64,000 nucleotides of DNA. Origin: Allolobophora icterica. Taxonomy: Eukaryota > Annelida > Clitellata > Crassiclitellata > Lumbricidae. Positions 39,626-51,647 of this stretch are shown piece after piece; positions within the stretch are counted from its first letter, which is position 1, and every line of letters begins with the position of its first letter. Under the pieces are notes generated by a model, which did not search any database, was not told where the DNA came from, and was given only the letters and a program-made list of their open reading frames with translations. Both the position numbers and the translations under genes were made by a program. The DNA lies in NCBI GenBank assembly GCA_963556255.1, contig OY744605.1:66239702-66303701 (forward strand). Direction: 5' to 3'.

Positions 39626-39779
39626 ACAAGGGCAGTTGACCTTGATGTCCTGACCTCTTTGTTATGAAGCGCCATAGTGAGGTCTCTTGTCTTTCTATGT
39701 GTCTCGGTCTAGGAGACATATCTCTTCTCTGCGTTTCTGCCTCTCTTAGAAAACTGTCTCACTATCATTATTAAGGAGT

Positions 39780-39862
<83 letters not shown>
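39780..39862. repeat. (GTT)n microsatellite
   Basis: TTG units with two GATG interruptions near the start. Confidence 0.95.
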
Positions 39863-39939
39863 GAGTTTTTATATAGCAGCTCTTCAAGGTAGGCTACTCA
39901 GGAGCGCAATAATATTATAATACTAATATTATAACACTG

Positions 39940-40270
39940 GCTGTTCGTTTTCTGTACTGGCTTCCTGTTTGTGAATGTGTCCACTGCAAGGTGGCACTCC
40001 TCATTTACAACACACACTGTAAAATTATCTGCCATCCCACTTATCTTCCAGGGTTACACCCTGCAGCTCTGTTACAGGCCGGTCATCTCTTCAATCAGCA
40101 TCTCTTGGAAAGTATGTTGTTTCTGGTAAATCCTTATCTTTGGCCTGCTCTCATTTGTAGTTGATAGACCCTCCTTCTGGAACTCTACCTCCTCATGTCC
40201 AAAGCTCTTACCGAGACTGTCTTTCGCTCTGAACTGAAAACTTGTCTTCTAGTCTACTTAGGGATCTTGA
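39940..40270 (+). mobile_element. LINE C-terminal remnant
   Basis: Reads, with frameshifts, LYWLPVCECVHCKVALLIYN, then HPTYLPGLHPAALLQ, then SFWNSTSSCPK and FALN-KLVF. This is the C-terminal 'LHWLPV..RI.YK...' to 'FWNSLP' block of non-LTR retrotransposons. (TATTG)n follows at 40337. Confidence 0.75.
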
Positions 40271-43200
40271 ATTCTTGGTGTTTGCCCGGCTTCAATATGC
40301 ACTTCTGAACTTAGTATGGAGGGCATTATTAAATTACTATTGTATTGTATTGTATCGCTGTCTGCTTTTTTTGTGTATCTCTTCCTCTGGCTGCCTATGT
40401 GTCTGACGCCTGCTAGCACTGGATATTTACACCCAGAGGTGGAAAACCTATCGGCACCGACCCATGCAGGAGTCTGCCTTGATGCTGACTGAGGCCGCGG
40501 CTGCTGATGCTGCTGTGGATGCTGGGCTTGTAGAGGAAGAGATGCTCATTACCAACACTCTACTGTCGGGCTCTGTCTTTCTAGTTATCCATCATTATTT
40601 GTGCTAAATCTCTGTCTGTTTGTCTTGCCTTTCTCTTTCACTCTGTCTCTCTCTCTGTCTGGCTGTCTCTGTCTCTCTCTTTGGACTTAATGGAATTGCA
40701 GGAATTTCTCTGGCTTGTAGGATCTGTAATACTAGGAGTATACTGTGTGAACAGAAAGTATGCATGTCTCTACCGAGTACACTGGATTAAGTACACATAC
40801 CTTTTCTAATGAGTATTGATCTGAGGTACTTGGCTTGCCAGTTTCTGCAGGCTGTCTTATGGGCGGCACCTTTGAGGAATGTGGTCATTATTATTTCTTT
40901 AACCCAGTGTATAAATATGATCCCTTAAGACATTATTGGTATTATTATCATTTTGTTTTATTATTTTTTACCAGAGTTAAATCCTCCACAACATCACGTT
41001 ATTATCTTGTTATTTATTTGTTACACAGTTTTGCATTTCTTTTTTGTTATTGTTCAATTGTGAGCTGGATGTGGTGGAGACTGGCTCTTTGCATTTCCTC
41101 AATCACTTTCACATTTCCTCAATCCGTTCTTTAGTTTGTGTCCATGGTTTGTGCTTCTGTTTGTATGAGCGTGTGCACTTGTGTGTGTGCGTGTATGCGT
41201 GGGTCTGTTAGTGTTTGAAGAGCTGAGTAAATATGCCTAGTAATTATGACGGTTCTCTAATCTTTCCCAGTGATTATGACATGGCACTGGGAAGATTGCT
41301 TTCTGTCTGTGGATCTTTATGATGTGACAACGGGTATGCAGTCATTAGTAACTGCACTTCTTTTGCATGTTTTCATTAGTAAAAATGGTGCCATCATCAT
41401 CGTCATCATCATCATCATCATCATCTGCTTTATGATCATCATCTGATAAAATACAAACAGGCTTCTTATCTTCAGACTTCCTATTTAACCTTAAGAGTTG
41501 ATGCAGTATTTCTGAAGGGTTTGCAGAGCTTGTTACCATACCAATCATTACTCTGCTTTATGCCTTGGCTACTACACTTCGACTTTTCACTCCATGTTGC
41601 AAATCAGTAGTTATTTTGTCAGCTAGAAGACATGTTGACTAATATTACTGTATTGTGATTTCTGTGTTTGCAATACAACACAATACAATACAGTACAATA
41701 TAATCAACTGAAATTGGATAATGTCTCTTTCAGTGAAATAAGTGCGTTTTGTACCTTACTGTATGCGTTAACTTGTACCTTGCTTTCACATATCTTACAT
41801 TACCTTTCTTTTTATGTTTTCTTTTTAATTAATCACCATTACATTGTTTGTTGTTACCATACCATACCTTACTATACCTTGAGGCGGTGCTAATTGTTGC
41901 GCATTAATAATGTCTGATTAATAATAATAATGATAATAGTAATAGTAATAATAATAATTAATAATAATAATAGTAATAATATGATTTACCCTACCTACCT
42001 CGTCTGACCTTACCATACCTTAGAATACTTTCTGTTTCATCTGTTTGCTGTTTGCACCCTATATACAGAAGCGTCCTAGTGTTGCGAGGCAGAGCAGCAC
42101 ATGAAAAACAGTTAATGCCACAGGTATCTCTGTGTCTGTCTCTCTTTCTCTCTCTGTCAGTCTGTCTGTCTCTTTCTGCGTTGATCCTATGCAAAGTAGA
42201 CGATGGCTGGAGCAGATGATGTTTTCGTAAAAAACTGCTTTGGCTTGTTGTTTGCTGCTCATAACTTCAGGCGGTTGACTGCTTCTTCGATGTCCGAACA
42301 TCAGCAAGAGCAGTTGCAAACGCCAACATTATTTAGGTGTGCGTCTATTTCTGATCGTGCTCTTGAACGTGTATATCATATGCTAAAAGTTGTTTCTGCA
42401 AAGCGTCTTTTGTATGCGGTGGAAGTATTATACCATTAGTTTATTGTTTCCAAACCGTATACTGAACATAACTTCTGCATATTTCAACAAACGTATCTTC
42501 TGCACACGGTGGATGAGTTATACGACTGGTTTACTTCCTTACAAACGAAGTACTAAACTTGGTTAAAAATCGGAATTTTTGTCTGTGCAGTTGATAATTG
42601 ATATGATTAGCGTTCTTACGTTTCTAACAGTATACTAATGTAATTTCTGGGAAACAGAATCGCGGGGAACTTTGATTCGAGGCTGCGGATATAATATACG
42701 GTTGGTTTTTTGGTTAGTTTTTTGGTTAGTTAATGATTTGCATCGTGTTGGGGGTTTCCAGGTTGGTGCATGATTGTTGGAACGATTGATGTTGATTTGG
42801 ATTAATGTCTAGCTGAAGGCGTTATCGATGGTTCTTGAGAGTGCGTTAAACGCGGTAGTGGATGGTGAAGAGATTATTTTCTGCTCCATTTTGTCTGGTT
42901 TTGTTTCATTTTTAAACACGAAGGAATATATTTGCCAAGGGTAAGATATAAAAATTATGACAGAGAGATTTGTTTAGTCTGGATTGGGTAGTCATCATGT
43001 ATGTCTGGGTTGATGAAGGGGCAGACATAAAATAGTGCATGTACGCACACTTCAGTATGTTTGAAGGTACATACATTTTCCAAACACATGTTGGGGTTTG
43101 TAGGGTTGGGGTTAATAATAAAATCCCACAGAGATACAGTTTCCTCTGTATGCGGATCCTAACTGTGTCGTCCCACCCCAGCTGCTGCTAACCAACCACA

Positions 43201-43623
43201 GATCGCACTCTGTATAATTGGACCGGACGTCTAAAACTCCTTACCAGACCTAATGCGTCTTACCCAGTGGTATGGCTTAAATGACATATATGGTGGTTGT
43301 ATAATTGTTTCTTTGTATTTTGATATTTCACCATATGACAGTTTATTATTAATAGTGCTACTACATTGATAAACCTTTCTCATTGATGGCGAAATGGATG
43401 ACCACCAACAGTTATCCGAACAGCAACCGAGGTTAAAATACGAGTCTTACCTACCCTCCGTGTAGGGACCATAACAGTGGAACCCTTTATTCCTTTGGTG
43501 TTGACACAAAATTTTGTTTGTGCAAACTGTGAAGAAACTGGTTGGTGGTCTGTTATGTAGAAGCAATTGAATGGCATGTAGGTTAGCTACCATGCAAATG
43601 AATGAAACTGAGTATAATTCAGT
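40271..43623. other. intronic, no exon recognised
   Basis: (TCA)n at 41393-41425 and ATA/TAG triplets at 41910-41980. A 78-codon frame at 42203-42439 starts AAGTAGACGATGGCT and has no domain; its 3' part is duplicated at 42460-42560. Confidence 0.4.
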
Positions 43624-43895
43624 GAAGAATAGCAGTCCCTTAAGCTAGCATGAGAGGCAGCCATGGGTATGAAGTGTTACCGACATCATTTTTCTTAGCC
43701 TCGGCATATGAGGGCGGATGACCCGTCCTCCCCCTCGCGGTCTGATCTTCCCACGGAATGTGTGCCGTCAGTGTACTCATTATAGCTGAGTTCGTTCGCT
43801 AGGGGGCTCAGGTGGAGCAGACATCTCGAAACAGATTTCTGCCCTGGCATGGATTTGAACTATCAACCTCTCGGTTGAGAGTCCAGCATGTAATT
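43624..43895 (-). mobile_element. SINE, inverted
   Basis: On the + strand it starts GAATAGCAGTCCCTTAAGC (inverse 3' end), then CAGCCATGGGTATGAAGTGT, then CATTATAGCTGAGTTCG, and ends in the inverse tRNA head CATGGATTTGAACTATCAAC. About 270 bp, tRNA head partly eroded. Confidence 0.8.
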
Positions 43896-45429
43896 AAGTG
43901 AGATTCAGTTTAATTGAATAGAATTGATATTCAGAAAATTCATTGAAATGACTGTCAGTGAAATCAAGTGAAATTGAAGATTGTTGTAATTAAATAACTA
44001 TTCACGATAATTCAAAGCAATTCATTAAATTTGGTGGTATTGAGTTAAATTCAATGAAAATGCAAATAGGCAGAATTGAAGTTCTATGCAATTCACAGAA
44101 ACTGCTTGCATTTCAATTACCATAATTTTTGCAGTAAATGAAATAAATTGAAACTGCAAACCATTTACTGGCAAAAGTTGCATTGGACATGAGGTACCAA
44201 GGGCAGGGGTGGGAAGCAAACTGGTTACAAATAACTCATTTTTATTGCCCGTATTTTTAAGGTAAATGATATATTACCGTCATTTGCAATAAATGAGGTT
44301 GCCTTTTTGCAGGATTCCAAAGTAGATACTGAAAACCTTTGACATAAAAATTATGAACATTAATTTCGCTTGTTTTTCAGGTGTAACTTCTGCAGCAGAA
44401 AATATGAATATCATTGCAAATTCATGTTTTTTGTTTGTAATTTAGGTTAATGGATCCTGTCTGTCTTTTACCAGTTATCAGATGGTAAGTCACTGGTACC
44501 ATACATACCATGCTCTCTCATTATACAAATGCATGTTTGTGAGGATATAACTATGTATGTATGTATGTTTGTATCTATGTATGTGTGAATGCATGCTTAC
44601 ATGGGACATAATATTTGCTGGGTGAATTATAATTTCCAAGCTTGTCCCTTACTACATTGGTATCTTATTATTTGTATAGCGCACTTTACTCTTCATTTTG
44701 CCAGTGGACGGTAGGGCCAGTCAGTCCAGTAGCTTGGATTGCCTGTTTCAGAGGGGGCACGGAGGCCAGTACCAAACTCTGAGTGGTAGATTTGGAGGGT
44801 TACTCATATCTAGACACAGCGTGGCCTTGGTATTTAAAGGGGTCAGTGGGTGCGGAGAAGGCACATAGGGGCCTGTCTGTGGGTCATAGGGCAGGCTCTG
44901 GTAATTAATTTTAAATGACCTTGTGAGGGCTTTACCTCAGTTGCCCTTTGAACACTGCTTGTTAGTCACTGGTGTGTATTGTGGTGCCAGTGACTTGTTT
45001 ACATCAACCAGTCGTACAGTCCCAGTCTTGAAACCGCTGCTTAACCTCAGACTCTTTTTACTGTATTTATGTGTACATCTGGGATTTATACAGCGCCTTT
45101 TGTGCCTCTCGGGCGCGGGTACTTAGCTGTTCAACAGTTGATCCCCTTGCTTCGGTTGTTGGGGCTTGAAGGTGAAGGATTTTAACCCCTGTTGTGCAGC
45201 AGTACCGGCATCTGGTATATTCAGTGTTTAATGATCTCTTGGGGATGTCTGGTTCCTTAATTGAGCTCGGCCCCTTCTTAGGTTGGCTGCTCTCTTGCAT
45301 TGTACAGACTAATTATTCCAAGAGTTTCTTTGTTTCATTATTCGCCTTTACCGATTCTAATTCTGACATACAGAACCATTACTATGACACACGAGGCTTC
45401 AGTCAATGGTCAATTCAAAGCGAGACTGT
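43896..45429. other. intronic; AATTGAA-rich stretch and repeat pieces
   Basis: 43905-44160 is full of AATTGAA/AATTCA words. A CAGGGGTGGGAAGCAAACTG hAT-like left end lies at 44204 without a partner. TTTATACAGCGCCTTTTGTG at 45086 belongs to a dispersed repeat end. Confidence 0.4.
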
Positions 45430-45625
45430 GGGGTCAGACTTTGAAGAGTTTGATCCATGTGGAGATGAATATTTTATTCGTGTTTTGCAAACTGAGAAAA
45501 TTCAAAAATGCAATAGAAAGCTTAAACTCTTTACAGTGATGACATCACCAAATTTATTAGTATAAAATTCACATGGTCACAAATCTCAGAGTAAACCAGA
45601 GCATTACTTTATTATACTAGACTAG
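45430..45625 (+). repeat. dispersed repeat, partner of 19318-19510
   Basis: TTTGATCCATGTGGAGATGA, then AAACTGAGAAAATTCAAAAA, then CAGAGCATTACTTTATTATA; inverse of the copy in intron 1. Confidence 0.75.
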
Positions 45626-46051
45626 GGGTTGGAGCTGCCAACCCACCCCTCCCCCCAACAGTTCTCAACCTGCTTCAAAGTGAAACGTATACAGGTCCAG
45701 AAAAAGAGAGTGATTGATTTGTAATTGGTAATGTAATAATGAATAGTTAGCAACAGTCATTAATAGCGATGTTTATTAGTTAAGTGTCCTAGCTAAAGAG
45801 TTGCACAAAAACGGAATCAAACTGCTTGATTTAGGGAAATGTTCGGGAATTAACTCGACAGCACCTTTCCTTGATGATTGTATGGCTGAAGCGCAAATAA
45901 ACCTGAGGTGCATTGGCTGAATGCTGCCGTGAGGAGGGTTAAAAATACTTATTTGTTGATTAAGTGATCCCTAGGTTTGTTGTTTCTGATTTCTGTGAAT
46001 GTTTGATTTTGTTCTGCTTGTTGTTTGTTGGTAGAATTCCGATTTTTTCAG

Positions 46052-46093
46052 CCGTGACGGTATGACTACGCTGCAGGCAAAAGCCGCAATGAG
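46052..46093 (+). CDS. TNS: possible tensin exon 5 (42-base cassette or alternative start)
   Basis: A good acceptor (GATTTTTTCAG) and donor (GAG|GTGAGA) bound 42 bases. One base completes a split codon, then RDGMTTLQAKAAM is read, and two bases remain. Both ends have the same phase and match the next strong exon at 47814, so the exon can be skipped without a frameshift. It contains two Met codons; the first would give a short N-terminus directly before the phosphatase domain, like the short tensin isoforms that lack C1. I see no domain. Support is splice sites and phase only. Confidence 0.4.
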
Positions 46094-46194
46094 GTGAGAA
46101 AAGGCATTACTTGCACTGATATAATAGGACCGACATGGAAGAGATCTTAATTAATTGCTCTCCAATTGTTCACCTATGTCTCTTCCCTGTGTGT

Positions 46195-46432
<238 letters not shown>

Positions 46433-46569
46433 TCACCAAACATAATTTTACACCTGGTGCTTTTGAACCACCGATCACTTCACAGTTGGCAGCCAAATGT
46501 GTGTCCTTGACACATCAGACATGAGAATAAACGCCTACAGTAGGTGCAGGATTTACAGTCCTCTGTTAT

Positions 46570-46980
46570 GAAATCAGTGGAGGCCATGGGTCCATCCAAG
46601 GCCATGGGTCAATCCGAGACCATGGGTACATCCGAGGCCATGCATGAGTCGATCCGAGGACATGGGTTGATCCGAGGCCATGGGTCCATCCAAGAGGCCA
46701 CGAGGCGATCCAAGGCCATGGGGCGATCCGAGGCCATGGGTCCATCCGAGGCCATGGGTCCTCCAAGGCCATGGGTCAATCCGAGGCCTTGAGTACAACA
46801 GAGGCCATGCATGGGTCGATCCGAGGACATAGGTCGATCCGAGCCATGGGTCCATCTGAGAGGCCACGGGGCGATCCAAGGCCATGAAGCGATCCGAGGC
46901 CATGGGTCCATCCTAGGCCATGGGTCCATCCGAGTCCATGGGTCAATCCAAGACCATGGATCCATCCGGCCAATTCAGTG
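46570..46980. repeat. 18-bp minisatellite, ~22 diverged units
   Basis: Units of the form GAGGCCATGGGTCCATCC, with CATGCATGAGTCGATC variants at intervals. As 18 is a multiple of three all six frames stay open, which explains the many overlapping frames here. Confidence 0.95.
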
Positions 46981-47813
46981 CCAGCCTTCGGCAAAACGCC
47001 TCAGCAACTGCAGTTCAAGTGTTCCATGTAATTCATGACGTTTGCCAACTTATAGATCCGTAATATTGATTGTGGTTCATTTGAATTGCTGTGAAATTCA
47101 TGCAGACCACAGCTGAGGTTTCGTTGTCTGATTGATGAGAGTTAAATGAAAATGATGGACTGTCAGAATGCTGGCTTTTTACTCTAGAGTTTACTGGCAG
47201 CGCTTCAGTATTTTTAGTAACCTGTCAGTCATCTTTAGGGTGTTTCTTTTCCCTTTTGGGCAGATCTGTGTGTCTGTCTAGCTATGGACGCCACAGGAAC
47301 CTTTGACCAAATCTTCTTAAGGCTGTGCTGATAACGCCTGTGAGTGGATATGTCAGTGGGGCGCTATATAAATACTCAGAATGAATGAATGAAGATGCAA
47401 ACTAATGGATGATACTCTGATGATCACATGCTGGCAGGGCGCCATTAACCACATGGGGGATGCAAACTATACTCAGGGATCCCTGTTGGTGCTGCGCATG
47501 GGATGATCATCAAAACTTGCATAGTGTAGAGAAGTATGTAAAAGCAGCTGGTTGTATGGCTCAAGTTTAACATTTTGCAAGTTGGTCATGGTGTGTATTC
47601 TAATTTAAAACAAGAACTAATGATTCGTTCATTTATGAACATTGTGTATGAAGTCTGTCAGATTTTGAACCTGCTGAAGAATTCTGATTCTGGTCACTTG
47701 GCATTGTCCGTGGCGACCCAACACAATTTTACATCGAGGCATAGTTTAGGCTTAACAAAACTAAAGACAAGAGATATCTCATTGCATTGGGCTTTGATTT
47801 TCCATGTTTTCAG
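46981..47813. other. intronic, nothing firm
   Basis: At 47340-47395 GGGCGCTATATAAATACTCA followed by GAATGAATGAA looks like a SINE or LINE 3' end with tail. Confidence 0.45.
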
Positions 47814-47875
47814 GGGCAGAGAGGATGGTCTGCCGGCCCAGCTCGACCTGACCTACATTACGGAAAGAATCATAG
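47814..47875 (+). CDS. TNS: tensin exon 6, start of phosphatase domain
   Basis: The exon runs from the TTTTCAG acceptor to ATAG|GTCAGT. It enters after two bases and reads GREDGLPAQLDLTYITERII plus one base. The segment DLTYITERII is the hallmark opening of the tensin phosphatase-like domain (D-L-x-Y-[VI]-T-E-R-I in the family). The split codon is completed by the next exon to Ala, which is also what vertebrate tensins have after ERII. The open frame upstream of the acceptor is intron. Confidence 0.92.
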
Positions 47876-48240
47876 GTCAGTAACATTAACAATGACGTCA
47901 TTGTTCTCATGAGACAACTGATTAGGTAATGTAAGGTAAGGTACAAGGAAGGTAAGGTAAGGTAAGGAAGGTAAAGTACTAAGGTAAGGTAAAGAAGGTA
48001 AGGTATGGTATCGCTCTGTTATGATATGCCTCTGTCAGCTTTAGTTGCTAGATGATAAGGATTGAAGGCTGTTTAAGCTGTGGCACACACACCACATCAG
48101 CAATCCAACAATTGGGTAACCTTACCATAAAGAGTTACAAGGCTTGTCTCTGTTGTCCGTTGAGTCAGTGTGTTCTGGGATTTGAACCTCAAACGCAAAT
48201 GCATTTTGCAATCTGGAACCATAAGATGAGTTATTCATCA
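47876..48240. other. intronic; GGTAA repeat
   Basis: GGTAAGGTAAGGTA-type imperfect repeat at 47930-48010. Confidence 0.6.
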
Positions 48241-48532
48241 GGAAGTGCAATAGTGGTTAGCTTGCTAGACCGTCAGTCATGGGGTTAAGGGTTCAAATTC
48301 CTACCAGGGCAGATATTTATCTCAAGATTTTGGCTCTGCTTGTGCCATTGAGAAACTTGGCTATGGTAAGTGCACTGACATACGCTGCAAATGGAAAATC
48401 AGCTGGTGATGGAGAGAGCTGGCTACCCACCCTCGTGTGCTGAAGCTAAGAAAATTAAGTTGCTTATGCTTCATGCCCAATGCTGATTCTCAGGTGTAGC
48501 TTAACGGAGTGCTTTTCTTCTTCTGCTTGGCG
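48241..48532 (+). mobile_element. SINE, full-length direct copy
   Basis: tRNA-like head with A box ATAGTGGTTAGCTTGCTAG and B box GGGTTCAAATTCC, then a body through AAATTAAGTTGCTTATGCTT, and the 3' end GAGTGCTTTTCTTCTTCTG. Same family as the copies at 11.15, 43.6 and 62.1 kb, in the direct orientation. Confidence 0.82.
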
Positions 48533-48894
48533 CTATCAATCGTAGTCCTTAGAGAAGAGATGCTGGTGTTTACGGATCGTTTGGTTGATGTGAGAAACAC
48601 TTCCTTGCCAATCCAGCAACTGGAAAATGCTTTCCATATGGATTACTAGACTTAACACCCTCAGTTGATTGTGCTAAAAAACTTTTTATTAGAGTCGAAG
48701 TCTGGTTACAGAAGCCACCTCAAGGTCCTCTTAACCAAACACTGCTTTACGAGGCAACCATGATCGAGCTGTTTGTTGGTTGCCATTGTATCCCATGTAG
48801 TTGTATGTATACTTGTGTATCTAAGAATTTATGTAGCTCAATTCAATGTCTCAAAGGCTCTACAACAAGGCTGTCTGACAGACCTAAAAGATGC

Positions 48895-49045
48895 AACTCA
48901 AATAACAAGAACAGCTGTCCCTGGAGCCAAATGTGGGGGGCGGTTATGGGTGTTAAGCATTATCAGCTTCATTTTTCTTACGGTTGGGTGGGTGGCCAGT
49001 CTTCTCCCTTGCCATCTGATTTTTCTGCCAATCACGTTATTCTTT
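48895..49045 (-). mobile_element. SINE fragment, inverted
   Basis: AAGAACAGCTGTCCCTGGAG, then GTTATGGGTGTTAAGCATTA, then GTGGGTGGCCAGTCTTCTCC; diverged copy of the 3' half. Confidence 0.6.
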
Positions 49046-49447
49046 TCTAGCTGGGATAATGAAACAGAAGTCGCAAATATACCGGGGGGGGGGAGGTATT
49101 TCTATCTTTATGGGAGTTGAACCTCCGAAATGTAAAAAGTTGTGACAAATCAGGGCTGAAATACTTTTGAGCTATTTCTGGTGAACCAATGTACAAGTAA
49201 GTAAAGTGTTAAATAAAGCAGTCGGCCCTAAGTATTTGTTAATGCATCTTGTGTCCAGAGGCTTAACGAGGAATTTGAGGTGATTATTTATTACATATAG
49301 GAGGCTGAAATGTTTTTGGTGAAACGCTACACATTTTTGATGGTAGCTGATTGTAGCAGCTGTACAGTTTCTGACTGGAATCAGTCTAGTCTGTCTGTCG
49401 CTATCCCTGATTTTGTTTTTCATGCATGGAATTATGTCTTATTCCAG

Positions 49448-49545
49448 CTGTCTTGTTCCCACTTGATGGTCAGGAGACAACTTACAAGTCCAGCGTTTAT
49501 GACATGGTCCAGATGCTCAAAGACAAACATGGAGACAACTACATG
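49448..49545 (+). CDS. TNS: tensin exon 7, phosphatase domain
   Basis: The exon runs from the CTTATTCCAG acceptor to ATG|GTAAGA. With one base from exon 6 it encodes 33 residues beginning AVLFPLDGQ and ending MLKDKHGDNYM, phase 0. The ending is the tensin/PTEN motif that closes a helix and leads into the strand carrying (L/I)xNLSER (family form MLxxKHGxNYL). A 16-18 bp degenerate tandem repeat starts right after the donor. Confidence 0.95.
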
Positions 49546-49790
49546 GTAAGAACACTACTTGAAAACAATATCACATGATAGAAATGCTACTTAGTAGGAA
49601 CACTACTTGTTAGGAACACTACTTGGTAACAATACTACATGACAGAAACATTACTTGGTAGGAAGACTACTTAGTAGCAACACTACATGACAGAAACACC
49701 GTGTGGTAGAAACACTATGTGGTGGTAACACTAGCAATGCTATGTGATAGGAACACTACGTGGTAGGAACACTGCTTACATTACAATTGC
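49546..49790. repeat. ~17-bp degenerate tandem repeat next to exon 7 donor
   Basis: Units like TAGGAACACTACTTGGT, diverged, begin at the donor GTAAGAACACTACTTG itself. Confidence 0.8.
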
Positions 49791-50302
49791 TCACTGCTAT
49801 ATGGTAAAAATGCCACTCGGTACTATCTGGGAATTGTGCACAGTAGGAATTACTGTATGGTAGAAGTGTTGTTTCAAGTTCTGATTGCAAACATTGGTAC
49901 AGGGTGCTCATTGGTACATGGTACTAATTGGTACATGGTGCTCTTAACTGCTAAGAGAATTATATGGTAGGATTGGTACATAGTGTGGGGGTGGTTGTGT
50001 GGTGGTAGAGATGTGTTAGGGATGGTGATGGTAGTGGTGTTGGTGTATCTGAACGTTTGTACAGTGCCTCGTAAAACCTCTCAAGGACACTGAAACATGG
50101 TTGTCTAACAGTTAAGAGAAAGTGCATCTTATTAATTAAGTAGTGGGTGGTTCTGATGGGTGGTGGCATTGGTGGTTGTCTGAGGTGAAGACTTAATTAA
50201 CTGTGGTTAATTGACGTAACAACCCTTTGTTAAAACAAATAAAATTATTCCAGTGGTAAAACAGAGGAGAAAATCTAAATATATTTGTGGCATGAATTTC
50301 AG

Positions 50303-50353
50303 ATTCTCAACCTGTCAGAGCGAAGGAGCGACATGCATAAGCTGCATAAACAG
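50303..50353 (+). CDS. TNS: tensin exon 8, phosphatase domain (NLSER strand)
   Basis: The 51-base exon lies between GAATTTCAG and CAG|GTCAGA, phase 0 at both ends. It reads ILNLSERRSDMHKLHKQ. Family tensins have (L/Y)FNLSERRxDITKLxxK at this place. It continues directly from exon 7 (...GDNYM-ILNLSER) and into exon 9 (VLDFGWPD). Length and phase are as needed for an uninterrupted domain. Confidence 0.95.
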
Positions 50354-51086
50354 GTCAGAAGTAACGCATCATTGTTAGGGGTTTTCAAAGCGAAATAGGT
50401 CAATGCCTTTACTTTCTCACTTTTAAAAACTTATTTCAGAACTTTCATCGGTTGCTCTTGATCTTTTTATTAGAAATTTCTAGTTTCTTGGTTTACTTTT
50501 ATTTCTGAATTGGGTGATTTGCCACTGGTTTCTGTTGTGGTGTAGGATGGACACAGCACTTTGATGGTTATATAGTGAGCAAATATTAAGATATTGCGAA
50601 TTCAATTAATGTACTGGGAAAGTATGCTGCCCTTCCCCTCAAAAAAGAATGATCCCTTAAATTAAAATTTGGTCCCTATATATGACAATTTACTAGGACT
50701 GGCAGTGTAGTTTCAGTAGTAACCTCCAAGCCATTCAAATAGGTCAAGGTTCCTGCCAAATTGGTTGAGGCAGGGTGTGGCAAAAATTGTTATAGCAGTA
50801 ACAGTTAACAGTTGACTGAGCTGTTTTCCCAGCTCAGACATCAGGCAGTGCCGAGAGCCAGTGGGCAAGGTGGGTGGGTGGGTCGTTTGGGAAAACAAAT
50901 GGGCATGGGTACTGAGTTGGTCTTGATATTTATTGTCTGGTCTTATTTTCGATGATGAGGTGACTACATGAATAATGATGCAGAGTTGACCTCTTGCACA
51001 GTTTCATCTAATAATAATAATAATAATATGATTTATGTAGCACAGATCATGGCCAAGACTGCAGCAGGCACTATACATGTGATATT
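50354..51086. other. intronic; ends in LINE 3' flank
   Basis: No exon is found. From ~51010 (ATAATAATAATATGATTTAT) the sequence is the 3' end of the minus-strand LINE that resumes at 51648. Confidence 0.5.
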
Positions 51087-51647
51087 TTAACCCCTTCGCT
51101 GCGACGGCCTTGTAATCCCGTGTGCGTCATGTATGTATGTTTGTATGTATGTATGCATGTATGTATGGATGTATGTATGTATGTATGTATGTATGTATGT
51201 ATGTATGTATGTATGTATGTATATATACATGTATGTATATATGTATATATGTATGTAACTATGTATGTATATATGTATGTGTGTATATATGTATGTACGT
51301 ATATATGTATGTATGTATATATGTATGTATGTATATATGTATATATGCATGTATATATGTATATATGTAGGTAATAGGTATATACGTATACATGTATATT
51401 ATGCATGTATGTATATATGTTTGTATGTATATATGTATATTATGCATGATGTATGTATATATGTATGTGTGTATGTTTGTATGTATGTATGTATGTATGT
51501 ATGTATGTACGTATGTATGTATGTATGCATGTGTACATGCATGCATATATGTATGTGTGTATGTTTGCGCGTATGTACTCATCCTTCGCGTATGGCAATA
51601 GCATTTCCATGACGAGACATACTCGTCCTTCGCAGCGAAGAGGTTAA
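51087..51647. mobile_element. piggyBac-like MITE (TTAA) carrying (TATG)n
   Basis: Left end TTAACCCCTTCGCTGCGACGG at 51087; right end, inverted, TTAACCTCTTCGCTGCGAAGG at 51647: 19 of 21 bases match, bounded by TTAA on both sides. TTAA targets with CC-starting ends are the piggyBac signature. Interior 51128-51560 is (TATG)n with TATATG. A second inverse pair (CTTCGCGTATGG, GACGAGACATACTCGTCCTT) lies near the right end. Confidence 0.87.

Noticed and set aside
44204..44500. hAT element starting CAGGGGTGGGAAGCAAACTG
   Set aside because: No matching right end or 8-bp duplication could be found downstream.
46570..46980. CRISPR-like or repeat-protein gene
   Set aside because: An 18-bp minisatellite without spacers; open in all frames only because 18 is a multiple of three.
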